DNA of 64,000 bases from contig CABQMF010000003.1 in the NCBI GenBank assembly GCA_902465265.1, forward strand, positions 1 to 64,000, in the 5' to 3' direction. Of this stretch, positions 34,973 through 42,571 are shown piece by piece. The position numbers were made by a program, and so were the translations under genes. Position 1 is the first letter of the stretch, and every line of letters begins with the position of its first letter. The notes under the pieces are model-generated. The model made no database searches and had not been told where the DNA came from. It saw nothing but the letters and a program-made list of their open reading frames with translations. This stretch comes from an uncultured Collinsella sp. (GTDB taxonomy: Bacteria; Actinomycetota; Coriobacteriia; Coriobacteriales; Coriobacteriaceae).

Positions 34973-37741
34973 CTACAGCAGCTCGCCATGGCGGGCAATG
35001 TAGCGGCGCTTTGCCAGCTGAGTGAGCGCGATGTAGGCGGTGACGATGCCGATGAGCAGCGCGAAAAAGCTCGCGGGTAGCGTCATGAGGCCGAGTGCAT
35101 CGGCGATGGGGCTTGCCGGCAGCCAGGTGACGAGCGCCAGGCCCAGCACGGTGAGAGCGCACAGCGCGGGCGCGGCGTGGTCACGCGGGCTCGGCAGGCG
35201 CGGGGAGCGCAGCATGTGGACCACGAGTGTCTGCGACCACATGGACTCGACAAACCAGCCGCTCTGGAAGAGCGCCGCAAAGGCCGCCATGCCCGCGGCG
35301 TCGCCCGCTGCGGCAAGCTCGGACCAGCTCGCGCCTACGGCGGCGGGGCACACCACAAAGTAGAGCGTGGCGAAGGTCACGATGTCAAACAGCGAGCTCA
35401 CGGGGCCCAGCTCGAGCATAAAGCCCTTGATGGACGCGGCGTCCCAGGCACGCGGGCGGGCAGTCCAGGCGTCATCGACGGTGTCCCACGGCAGCGCGAT
35501 GCACACGATCTCGTAGACCAGCGACAGCAGTACCAGTTGCAGGGCGCTCATGGGCAAAAACGGCAAGAACAGGCTCGCGACGGTCACGGACAGCACATTG
35601 CCAAAGTTGGAGCTCACCGTGGTCTTGAGGTACTTGAGCAGGTTGCCGTAAGTGCGGCGGCCTTTGATGATGCCGCGCTCGAGCACGCCCAGGTCCTTCT
35701 GAAGCAAGATGATATCGGCGGATTCCTTGGCAATATCGACGGCCGAATCGACCGAGATACCGCAATCGCTCGCACGCATGGCGGCGGCGTCGTTGATGCC
35801 GTCGTCCATAAAGCCCACGGTGTGGCCGAGCAGCTCGCGCATGACGCGCACCAGGCGCGCCTTCTGCAGCGGCGAGAGCTTGGCGAAGAGGTGGGTTTTC
35901 TCGGCGCGCTCGGCAAGCTCGGTGTCGTCGAGTGCATCGATCTCGGAGCCCAGCAAGACGTTGCTCGCGTCGATGCCAATCTGCTCGCAGACGGTGGCGG
36001 CGACGCGGTCGTTGTCGCCGGTCAGGACCTTGACCGCCACGCCTTTGGCCTCGAGCGTGGCGACGGCGCCCGCGGCACTTGCTTTGGGCGGATCGAGGAA
36101 GGCCAAAAAGCCCATCAGCACCATGTCGCACTCGTCGGCGATGCCAAACTCGCCCACGCAGCGCGGATCGGTCTTCTGCGCCACGGCAATCACGCGCAGG
36201 CCCTCGGCGTTAAGATTGGCGACCTGCTTGCGAATCTGGGCGAGCTTGTCTTCGGCGAGCGGCCGGGCGATACCGTTGACCTCGACAAAAGAGCAGATCT
36301 CGAGCATTTCCTCGGCAGCTCCCTTGGTAACCATCTGGGTTTTGCCTTGGGCGTCGGAGACAACTACGCTCAGGCGACGGCGCGAGAAATCGAAGGGAAC
36401 CTCGTCGACCTTGGTGTAGCGGTCGCGCAGGCTCTGGCCCAGCATGGAATCGGGTGCGACGGTCGAGGGTGTCACATCGGCACGGTCGATTACGGCCAGG
36501 TCGATAAGATTTTTGAGGCCGGTCTGGAAGAAGCTGTTCAAAAACGCATGGCGCAGCACGCGTGCGTCCTCGTTGCCGTCGGTGTTGAGGTAGCGCTCGA
36601 GTACGATGCGGTCTTCGGTGAGGGTGCCGGTCTTGTCGCAGCACAGGACGTCCATGGCGCCCAGGTTTTGAATCGCCGGCAGCTCCTTGACGATAACCTG
36701 GCGACGGGCGAGGTCCTTGGCGCCCTGCGACAGACTCGTGGTCACGATGACGGGAAGCATCTGCGGCGTGATGCCCACGGCCACGCTCGTGGCGAACAGC
36801 AGCGCGTCGATGACGTTGCCCTTGGTCGCGGCATTGATGGCAAAGACGGCCGGCGCCATAACGAGCATGAGGCGTACGAGCAACATGGAGACGCTGGAGA
36901 CGCCGCGGTCAAACGCGCTCTTCTCGCCACGCCCGTTGAGCATCTTGGCGATGCCGCCCAGGTAGGTGTCCGAGCCGGTGCCAACGACAAGCGCCATGGC
37001 GGTGCCGTTTTGCACGGAGGTGCCGGTAAAGACGATGTTCTTGCAGGCAGAGAGCGGCAGTGCGGAGCCGTCGGCACCCTCGACGATAGTGACGGCGGTG
37101 GTCTTCTCGACGGCCTCGCTCTCGCCGGTGAGCGCGGACTCGATCACAAACAGATCGCGCGCGGTGATGATACGGGCATCTGCCGGAACCATATCGCCGG
37201 CAGAGAGGCGGATCACATCGCCGGGGACGAGCTCGTCGAAGGGGATCTCGATGCGCTCGCCGTCGCGCAGGGCGGTGCAAGTGTTGGAGACCAGGTCCTT
37301 GAGGGCCTCTGCCGCATTGCCGCTGCGGGCTTCCTGGATAAACTTCATGCCGCCCGATACCAGCAGCATGATGCCGATGACGATGACCGTGGAGGGGTCG
37401 CGCTGCGGCTCGGGCACGGCGAGCACGTCGATGTAGAGCGAGACCAGCGCAAGCGCGGCGAGGATGCCGGCGAAGGGATCGATGAAGGCGTCGGCGATGC
37501 GGCGGGCGAGCGTCTTGGTCGGTGCCTCGATGGTGTTGGGGCCGGAGGCGTACAGGCGCTCGGTTGCCTGCTCGGCGGTGAGGCCGTTTGCCGTGGCGTC
37601 GAGCAGTACGAGGGCGTCCTCGGCGCTATGGGTGGCGGCGAATATGGTGTTCTTGGACAGGCCGGTGTGAGCGGCAGGGCGCGCCGTGCGGCGGCGCTTG
37701 GAGATGGCTTCGAGAACCGTGGCGGTTTTGAGCATCAGCAT
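34973..37741 (-). CDS. mgtA: Magnesium-translocating P-type ATPase
   Basis: 922 residues, the usual MgtA/MgtB length. The actuator TGES motif is near 205-208, the phosphorylated Asp369 lies in DKTGTLTEDR, the hinge GDND and the TVGFMDDGIND region follow, and VGITPQMLP marks TM4. About ten membrane helices. Imports Mg2+ using ATP, normally induced by low Mg2+. Start ATG is preceded by GGAGGA. The 5' leader (37742 to about 38015) holds a short ORF with a strong ribosome site and a hairpin from a dispersed repeat, which suggests attenuation-type control; I see no M-box here, unlike the operon at 13107. Confidence 0.93.
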   Translation of the reverse strand: MLMLKTATVLEAISKRRRTARPAAHTGLSKNTIFAATHSAEDALVLLDATANGLTAEQATERLYASGPNTIEAPTKTLARRIADAFIDPFAGILAALALVSLYIDVLAVPEPQRDPSTVIVIGIMLLVSGGMKFIQEARSGNAAEALKDLVSNTCTALRDGERIEIPFDELVPGDVIRLSAGDMVPADARIITARDLFVIESALTGESEAVEKTTAVTIVEGADGSALPLSACKNIVFTGTSVQNGTAMALVVGTGSDTYLGGIAKMLNGRGEKSAFDRGVSSVSMLLVRLMLVMAPAVFAINAATKGNVIDALLFATSVAVGITPQMLPVIVTTSLSQGAKDLARRQVIVKELPAIQNLGAMDVLCCDKTGTLTEDRIVLERYLNTDGNEDARVLRHAFLNSFFQTGLKNLIDLAVIDRADVTPSTVAPDSMLGQSLRDRYTKVDEVPFDFSRRRLSVVVSDAQGKTQMVTKGAAEEMLEICSFVEVNGIARPLAEDKLAQIRKQVANLNAEGLRVIAVAQKTDPRCVGEFGIADECDMVLMGFLAFLDPPKASAAGAVATLEAKGVAVKVLTGDNDRVAATVCEQIGIDASNVLLGSEIDALDDTELAERAEKTHLFAKLSPLQKARLVRVMRELLGHTVGFMDDGINDAAAMRASDCGISVDSAVDIAKESADIILLQKDLGVLERGIIKGRRTYGNLLKYLKTTVSSNFGNVLSVTVASLFLPFLPMSALQLVLLSLVYEIVCIALPWDTVDDAWTARPRAWDAASIKGFMLELGPVSSLFDIVTFATLYFVVCPAAVGASWSELAAAGDAAGMAAFAALFQSGWFVESMWSQTLVVHMLRSPRLPSPRDHAAPALCALTVLGLALVTWLPASPIADALGLMTLPASFFALLIGIVTAYIALTQLAKRRYIARHGELL

Positions 37742-37828
37742 AGGGTCCTCCTTGTTGAAGGGAGTTAGCGTACGTGTCGTATTTGCTTCAAAAAACCTAG
37801 ATGTCGCTCACGTCAAGCTCACGAACCG

Positions 37829-37855
37829 CCACAAAGGGGACAGGCACCTTTGTGG
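37829..37855. repeat. Dispersed CCACAAAGG palindrome, copy 3, inside the mgtA leader
   Basis: CCACAAAGG (37829-37837) pairs with CCTTTGTGG (37847-37855). It is shorter than the other two copies and lies between the leader ORF and mgtA, where it could form an attenuator or ribosome-coupled structure in the minus-strand transcript. Confidence 0.6.
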
Positions 37856-37882
37856 GAGGGATTGACGATCTGCCGGTGGCGT

Positions 37883-37954
37883 TTATGCGCGTGCAGAGTC
37901 CTCGCGGCGTGCCGAGGGCGACATGCAGGTTTTTCGACTAGGACTGCCTTCCAT
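37883..37954 (-). CDS. Candidate 23-residue mgtA leader peptide
   Basis: ATG to TAA, 23 codons, beginning MEGSPSRKTC and ending REDSARA. The ribosome site AGGAGGTG, six bases or fewer from the ATG, is one of the strongest in the window, which is notable for so short a frame. It lies 142 bases upstream of mgtA in the same direction, after a good promoter. Proteobacterial mgtA has an analogous leader gene, mgtL, also opening with Met-Glu and an early Pro, where slow or aborted translation turns mgtA on. There is no sequence homology beyond that; the role is inference. Confidence 0.5.
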   Translation of the reverse strand: MEGSPSRKTCMSPSARREDSARA

Positions 37955-38021
37955 GGCACACCTCCTAAAGGCTGAGCGCAGCGCGCTTTGGGTATCTCGT
38001 ACCCCTTTTTAATCCGCCCGT

Positions 38022-38050
38022 ATTTTTGATGAGGGGGTTTGACATGTCAA
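38022..38050 (-). promoter_or_regulatory. Promoter of the mgtA leader
   Basis: On the minus strand TTGACA (38050-38045), 17 bases, AAAAAT (38027-38022). The -35 is half of a perfect 12-bp palindrome TTGACATGTCAA (38039-38050), which may be an operator. Transcription would start near 38015, giving a leader of about 270 bases. Confidence 0.55.
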
Positions 38051-38180
38051 CCCCATTGTTCGGAAAACCATTCCCTTTGACAAAGCCTTTACAGAATGCC
38101 GTGGCCCCAAAGCGCGCCCGCATCTACGCTTCGCCTGCGCTAAACTGGAAGGCACGTACGCGATTACGAGAGGAGCCCGC

Positions 38181-38864
38181 ATGGAGGCTTACAAGCAAGA
38201 GTTCATCAAGTTTATGGTCGAGTCCGACGTCCTTAAGTTCGGCAGCTTTACGCTCAAGAGTGGCCGTCAGTCCCCGTTCTTTATGAATGCCGGCGCTTAC
38301 GTGACGGGCTATCAGCTCAAGAAGCTGGGCGAGTATTACGCCCAGGCCATCCACGATAACTTTGGCGACGACTTTGATGTGCTGTTTGGACCGGCCTACA
38401 AGGGTATTCCGCTGGCCGTCGTGACCGCAATTGCCTACCACGAGCTGTACGGCAAGGAGGTCAAGTACTGCTGCGACCGCAAGGAGGCCAAGGACCACGG
38501 CGCCGACAAGGGCAACCTGCTGGGCTACGAGCCCCAGGACGGCGACCGCGTGGTCATGGTCGAGGACGTCACCACCAGTGGTAAGTCCATCGACGAGACC
38601 TATCCCAAGGTTAAGGCTGCTGCCGATGTCGAGATCAAGGGCCTGATCGTGTCCCTCAACCGCATGGAGGTCGGCAAGGGTGGCGTGACCACCGCGCAGA
38701 AGGAGATCGAGGCCAAGTACGGTTTCCCCGTCGCGAGCATCGTCTCCATGGCCGAGGTCGTCGAGACCCTCTACAACCACGAGATTGACGGTAAGGTCGT
38801 CATCGACGACGAGCTCAAGGCCGCCATCGACGCCTACTACGAGCAGTACGGAGCTCGGGAGTAG
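38181..38864 (+). CDS. pyrE: Orotate phosphoribosyltransferase
   Basis: 227 residues; converts orotate and PRPP to OMP in pyrimidine synthesis. The PRPP-binding signature reads VVMVEDVTTSGKSI (about 124-137), preceded by FGPAYKGIPLA and YCCDRKEAKDHGADKGNLLG, the flexible catalytic loop with Lys/Asp/His. GAGAGGAG ribosome site. No other pyr gene is adjacent; the stop codon abuts the structured element at 38865. Confidence 0.95.
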   Translation: MEAYKQEFIKFMVESDVLKFGSFTLKSGRQSPFFMNAGAYVTGYQLKKLGEYYAQAIHDNFGDDFDVLFGPAYKGIPLAVVTAIAYHELYGKEVKYCCDRKEAKDHGADKGNLLGYEPQDGDRVVMVEDVTTSGKSIDETYPKVKAAADVEIKGLIVSLNRMEVGKGGVTTAQKEIEAKYGFPVASIVSMAEVVETLYNHEIDGKVVIDDELKAAIDAYYEQYGARE

Positions 38865-39095
38865 TTACGGCGTTTTACCAAACGCCGTAACCGGCCGACG
38901 CTGCGCGGGCCGCATTTGGACAATCTGACGTTCAACTTCAAGGGCGCGACCAGAAGGTCAGCGCCCTTTCGTTTCACGTCACCTTGTCTCAAATGCGGCC
39001 CGCTCGCTGTCCGTCCTCTACCTGCGGCGTTGCCTTGCTCCGGATGCGGCACCTGGGGACGTTCCTTTTCTGCCGGCAGTTTGGGACACTCCTCG
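38865..39095 (+). ncRNA. Structured 3' element, copy A
   Basis: Starts on the base after the pyrE stop codon. First hairpin TTACGGCGTTT/AAACGCCGTAA (38865-38890). Then a long bipartite hairpin: outer arms 38905-38923 with 38984-39003, inner stem AAGGGCGC/GCGCCCTT capped by GACC-AGAA-GGTC (38948-38959). A tail follows with GCTCGCTGTCCGTCC and GGGGACGTTCC. Copy B at 41338 keeps the layout and cap but has different, still complementary stems. It may act as terminator, RNA stabiliser or a mobile palindrome; RNA status is inference. Confidence 0.5.
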
Positions 39096-39100
39096 GGGTA

Positions 39101-39153
39101 GTCGTTGGGGACGTTCTTGTTTGACTGGTCGTTTAAGAACGTCCCCAATGACT
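39101..39153. repeat. Dispersed GTCGTTTAAGAACGTCCCC repeat, copy 3, within a 19-bp stem
   Basis: The 32-bp copy is 39121-39152. The flanking GTTGGGGACGTTCTT lies in inverse orientation to AAGAACGTCCCCAATG, so the whole stretch folds as a hairpin with one mismatch. Confidence 0.6.
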
Positions 39154-39162
39154 AGGCAGAAA

Positions 39163-39226
39163 TGAGCGTGGATAATCTCCCGGTTTTGGCCTGTGTGCGG
39201 CCTCAAAGTGGAAGATTATCCACGCT
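39163..39226. repeat. 15-bp inverted repeat with DnaA-box-like ends
   Basis: GAGCGTGGATAATCT (39163-39177) and AGATTATCCACGCTC (39212-39226) pair perfectly. Each arm contains TTATCCACG, eight of nine bases of a DnaA box. The 38865-39260 gap is thus almost entirely repeats. Confidence 0.6.
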
Positions 39227-39260
39227 CGTTAGTTAAGCGTCCAAAAATTCACGCTCGTCG

Positions 39261-39866
39261 CTACTTGAGTCCGGGCAGGCGGGTGTAGGGAAATGAGCGC
39301 TCTAGGAACTTGGAGCAGCGGGCGTAGTCTTTGGCGAAGTAACTGCTGTAGAGCGAATCGAGCACGTATTGCACGGCGATGTGGCTCGCGAACTGCGTGA
39401 TGCGATGCGTCATGCTCTCGTGGTCACTCACCGTGAGGTAGGCGGCAAAGCCAGGGTGAATGCGTGCGCAATGAGGGGTGCCGATAACGATGACCGGGAC
39501 ATGCCGACTGCTGAGGATCGGTAAGATGTCCTTGAGGTTGGGGGCAAGGCCGCTGTAGGAGATGGCGATTGCCACATGGTCGGGGCCCGAGGCGAGCGCC
39601 GTGCGCACCTGGGCTTCGACATTGTCGTGGCACGTCGCGCTTTTACCGACGGAGAGCAGGCGATCGCGGAACATTCCCGCTGGATAGAGATTGTGCGAGC
39701 CCGTGTAGATGTCGACCTGTCGGGCGTTCGCGATGAGTTTGGTGGCGTGGTCGAGCTGCGTGGGGTCGAGCAGCTCCTGCGTCTCGGCCAGCGTGTTCTG
39801 GTAGAGCCCCTCCATGCGCTCCATGACCTGCGCAGGCGATACTCGGCTTATCGACCCGCGATGCAA
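39261..39866 (-). CDS. RpiR/MurR-family SIS protein lacking the HTH domain
   Basis: At most 201 residues, from a TTG at 39866 with a poor ribosome site (ATGs at 39824 and 39815 are alternatives). It aligns with the linker and SIS (phosphosugar-binding) half of RpiR-family regulators: ARQVDIYTGSHN, HVAIAISYSGLAPNLKDILP, HVPVIVIGTPHCARIH. The ~75-residue N-terminal HTH of the family is missing and the DNA upstream, before the EIIA promoter region, has no room or frame for it. It is either a 5'-truncated remnant or a stand-alone SIS protein that senses phosphosugars through a partner. Confidence 0.65.
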   Translation of the reverse strand: MHRGSISRVSPAQVMERMEGLYQNTLAETQELLDPTQLDHATKLIANARQVDIYTGSHNLYPAGMFRDRLLSVGKSATCHDNVEAQVRTALASGPDHVAIAISYSGLAPNLKDILPILSSRHVPVIVIGTPHCARIHPGFAAYLTVSDHESMTHRITQFASHIAVQYVLDSLYSSYFAKDYARCSKFLERSFPYTRLPGLK

Positions 39867-40001
39867 AGGAGATGCTCATCCCACGAGCACTACCGGGAAG
39901 GGCTTGCGATTCGAGCCCTCGCCTTAGTATTTTGGCCATTTGGCACTATAATCACCTTAGGCATGCGCAAAACGTTGCGCTTAATCAAGAGGAGAAAACG
40001 T

Positions 40002-40538
40002 ATGGGTCTGTTTGACATGTTCAAGAAGAAGGCTGAGCCCGCGGCAGCTGCTGCTCCGGCCTCCATCTCTGCTTCTGCCGGCGCCGACGTGCTGTGCTCG
40101 CCCGTCAAGGGCAAGGTCATCAAGATGGCTGACGTTCCCGATCCCGTCTTTGGTGGCGAGGTCCTGGGTAAGGGCTGCGCCGTGTGGCCCGAGGATGACC
40201 TGGTCTATGCTCCCTGCGACGGCAAGGTGACCGTCACCATGGGTCACGCCGTGGGTCTGCAGTCCGATAGCGGTATCGAGGTTCTGGTGCACGTTGGCGT
40301 CGATACCGTCAACATGAACGGCGACGGCTTCGAGGGCTTCGTCAAGGCCGACGACGTCGTGAAGGCTGGCCAGCCCATACTCAAGATCGACCGCGCCAAG
40401 ATTGCCGCTGCCGGTTACAAGGACTGCGTCGTCGTGGCCGTGTCCAACACCGCCGAGTTTGCCGATGTCGAGCTCGCCGTTGAGGCTGAGTCCGCCGTCG
40501 CCGCCGGCGATGTCATCGTCAAGGTCGTCCGCAAGTAA
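40002..40538 (+). CDS. PTS glucose-family EIIA (EIIA-Glc/Crr-like)
   Basis: 178 residues. After a short Ala-rich tail (11-28) comes the beta-sandwich EIIA-Glc domain: PVKGKVIKMADVPDPVFGG, the stabilising His82 (MGHAVGL) and the phosphorylated His97 (LVHVGVDTV). It carries phosphate from HPr to a glucose- or sucrose-type EIIBC and may signal carbon status. GAGGAGAAA ribosome site. Long in-frame extension upstream to 39576 is not coding. It stands alone, divergent from the SIS gene, with its own terminator. Confidence 0.93.
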   Translation: MGLFDMFKKKAEPAAAAAPASISASAGADVLCSPVKGKVIKMADVPDPVFGGEVLGKGCAVWPEDDLVYAPCDGKVTVTMGHAVGLQSDSGIEVLVHVGVDTVNMNGDGFEGFVKADDVVKAGQPILKIDRAKIAAAGYKDCVVVAVSNTAEFADVELAVEAESAVAAGDVIVKVVRK

Positions 40539-40562
40539 GCTGTAGCATCCAGAGGGTGTTTT

Positions 40563-40594
40563 AGGGTGGTTGGATTGTCCGGCCACCCTTTTTA
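40563..40594 (+). terminator. Terminator of the EIIA-Glc gene
   Basis: AGGGTGG (40563-40569) pairs with CCACCCT (40583-40589), followed by a T run. Confidence 0.85.
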
Positions 40595-40775
40595 TTAGAC
40601 CGGGCGCACGCGTTTCATTGCACGTTGGGCAAGTCTACAGACCGTTCGGATGTTAAAACGAGCCGACCGCGCCTTCGTACTGCCGAGGGTGTTCATTAGT
40701 GGATAGTATGGGCTTACCTTATTACAACGTGCGCCGTGTCTGGGAAGCGCGGTGCCGCTCATTGGGAGGAACAAC

Positions 40776-41333
40776 ATGAAAAAGAAGCTGCTGCTTGCGC
40801 CCCTCATGGCCGTCTTGGTTGCGTGCGTGGTCCTGCTTTCCGGCTGCGGAGGCCCTTCGGTCGAGGAGCTCATCACCAAGGACCTTACGACTCAGTTTGA
40901 TGAGGTTAAGAACGGTGGCGACGATTTCCTCGCCGGCCTGGAAGAGGCCTCGGGCGACGAGTTCGAGCAGCTGGGCATCGATCCCAAGGAGTACGCCAAG
41001 AGCTATCTCGAGGGCTTTGACTACAAGATCGGCGACGTGACGGTCGACGAGGACAAGGGCACCGCGACTGCCGAGGTCACCATTACCTGCAAGTCCATGA
41101 ACCAGATCGTTGAGGATTTTGCCACCCAGTACCAGGAGAAGGTCGCCGCGCTCGATTCGATGCCTTCCGATGACGAGCTGTACAAGATGGCCGGTCAGGT
41201 TATGGTCGATGTGACCAAGGCTGCTAAGACCAAGGACACCACGGTCACCTTCAAGTACACCTGCAATGACGACGGCGAGTGGTCTGCTGACGATTCCGCA
41301 ACCAACGAGATGATGAATGCGATGATGAACTAG
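40776..41333 (+). CDS. Small lipoprotein
   Basis: 185 residues: MKKKLLLAPL signal, lipobox LSGC with Cys near 24, then a helical and beta mature domain (VEELITKDLTTQFDEVKNG, TATAEVTITCKSMNQIVEDF) like the cystatin-like DUF lipoproteins common in Gram-positive gut bacteria. Anchored outside the membrane; function unknown. Start ATG after GGGAGG; an upstream in-frame ATG at 40752 overlaps that site region. The stop codon is followed after four bases by structured element copy B. Confidence 0.75.
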   Translation: MKKKLLLAPLMAVLVACVVLLSGCGGPSVEELITKDLTTQFDEVKNGGDDFLAGLEEASGDEFEQLGIDPKEYAKSYLEGFDYKIGDVTVDEDKGTATAEVTITCKSMNQIVEDFATQYQEKVAALDSMPSDDELYKMAGQVMVDVTKAAKTKDTTVTFKYTCNDDGEWSADDSATNEMMNAMMN

Positions 41334-41337
41334 GGGA

Positions 41338-41576
41338 GTTGCGGCGTTTTACCAAACGCCGCAACTGCTCGACGCTGCGCGGGCACCAGAGCGACAACTT
41401 GTCATTCAAAGAGGACGGCATGACCAGAAGGTCTATGCCGTTCTCTTTTCATGCCAATTTGTTCGCTCTGGTGCCCGCTCGCTGTCCGTCCTCTACCTGC
41501 GGCGTTGCCATGGTGGTCATTGAGGCGGCACTTGGGGACGTTCCTTTTCTGCCGGCAGTTGGGGACACTCCTTGGT
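41338..41576 (+). ncRNA. Structured 3' element, copy B
   Basis: Follows the lipoprotein stop codon by four bases. First hairpin GTTGCGGCGTTT/AAACGCCGCAAC (41338-41365). Outer arms 41379-41397 with 41459-41478; inner stem AGAGGACGGCAT/ATGCCGTTCTCT capped by the same GACC-AGAA-GGTC (41422-41433). Tail repeats GCTCGCTGTCCGTCCTC and GGGGACGTTCCTTTTC of copy A. Stem sequences differ from copy A on both sides in a compensating way. Confidence 0.5.
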
Positions 41577-41623
41577 GCATATGAACCTGTCTCCTTTGTT
41601 CAGCGTTGCATCGTGGGTGCTCG

Positions 41624-41793
41624 GGAAAATGCGAGCCGGTATTTGGGCGAATAGTGGGTCGCGGTTTCCGGATGGGGTGGGTTGCGGAAAGTGCGACCCG
41701 GAATATTGCTCCAAAACGGGATGGCGTTTTCCCGACGCGCCTCAAGCGGAAAGCGCATCCCATTTCGGAGCTCCAAAACGGGACGCGCTTTCC
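41624..41793. repeat. Six alternating copies of a 14-nt motif, GGAAARYGCRNCCC
   Basis: Copies start at 41624 (+), 41656 (-), 41686 (+), 41718 (-), 41748 (+), 41780 (-), so orientation alternates and the spacing is 32, 30, 32, 30, 32 bases. Examples: GGAAAGTGCGACCC (41686), GGAAAGCGCATCCC (41748). Neighbours are complementary to 10-13 of 14 bases. The rest of 41577-41835 has no gene. Confidence 0.7.
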
Positions 41794-41835
41794 TCGCGGA
41801 AGAATTGTCGCAGCTACGTTAAGCAGTGCCGCTCG

Positions 41836-42501
41836 CTACTCGCCCAGCACCAGCGCCGCGAGCTCTGCCTGGGTGTCTACCACGTAGTCGGCGCCGGCGG
41901 CCTCCAGCTCTGCGCGGCCGCGGAAGCCCCAGCTGACGCCCGCGCTCTTGAGGCCGGCATTGTGACCGGTCAGGACGTCGACATTGGAATCGCCCACATA
42001 GAGCGTGGTTGCCGGGTCAGCGCCCAGCGCTTCCATCACATGCAGCGTGACGGGCGCTTCGGGCTTGGGCGGAAACGCATCGTCACGGCCCTGGACCAGC
42101 GCAAAGCGGTCGGGACCAAAGTACTTCTCGATAAGCGGAGCCGCCGAGACGTGGTCCTTGTTGGTGAGCACGGCAAGCTGCACACCCGCGGCGCGCAGGC
42201 GGTCGAGCATCTCGATCGCACCGGCATAAGGGGCGGTGTGGTCCTCCTTGTGCTCGCCGTAGTAAGCCCTAAACTCGGCAAGCGTCTGCTCAAACATGCG
42301 GCCGTCGCCCACATACTCGGCAGGCATAAAGCGCTCAACCAGCTTGAGCATGCCGTTTCCCACCTTGTAGCGGTATTCGTCAACGGCAAACGTGGGCCAG
42401 CCGTGCATCTCGCAGGTATGGTTGCCGGCGGCCGCCAGGTCCTCGAGCGTGTTGAGGATGGTGCCGTCAAGGTCAAAGATCACGGTGGAAAAAGCTGCCA
42501 T
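41836..42501 (-). CDS. HAD-superfamily phosphatase (phosphoglycolate phosphatase-like)
   Basis: 221 residues from the ATG at 42501 behind GGGAG (an ATG at 42543 adds 14 unlikely residues). HAD motif I is DLDGT (nucleophile Asp10, acid/base Asp12), motif II LAVLTNK, motif III Lys in PPKPEAP, motif IV YVGDSNVD. A helical cap lies between I and II, as in Gph/PpaX-like phosphatases. Probably dephosphorylates phosphoglycolate or a small sugar phosphate; the exact substrate is not readable. No operon partners. Confidence 0.85.
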   Translation of the reverse strand: MAAFSTVIFDLDGTILNTLEDLAAAGNHTCEMHGWPTFAVDEYRYKVGNGMLKLVERFMPAEYVGDGRMFEQTLAEFRAYYGEHKEDHTAPYAGAIEMLDRLRAAGVQLAVLTNKDHVSAAPLIEKYFGPDRFALVQGRDDAFPPKPEAPVTLHVMEALGADPATTLYVGDSNVDVLTGHNAGLKSAGVSWGFRGRAELEAAGADYVVDTQAELAALVLGE

Positions 42502-42571
42502 AGGTACGCTCCCATCAAGATGACTCATCAAAACGACACCCATGATAGCGCGTGCCGTTCCAGTCGGGCAT

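Noticed and set aside
35177..37768. 863-codon plus-strand frame opposite mgtA
   Set aside because: Shadow of a clear P-type ATPase; translation is a biased mixture without motifs.
37742..38015. M-box riboswitch upstream of mgtA
   Set aside because: None of the conserved M-box blocks seen at 12909-13060 is present here; a leader ORF and hairpin are seen instead.
39163..39226. Replication origin
   Set aside because: Only two imperfect DnaA boxes, no dnaA or dnaN gene, no AT-rich unwinding region.
39576..40001. N-terminal extension of the EIIA-Glc gene
   Set aside because: In-frame open stretch overlaps the opposite SIS gene and its translation is not EIIA-like; the ATG at 40002 has a good ribosome site and gives the family-standard domain.
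41624..41793. CRISPR array or tandem satellite
   Set aside because: Motifs alternate in orientation and are only 14 bases; CRISPR repeats keep one orientation and are longer.
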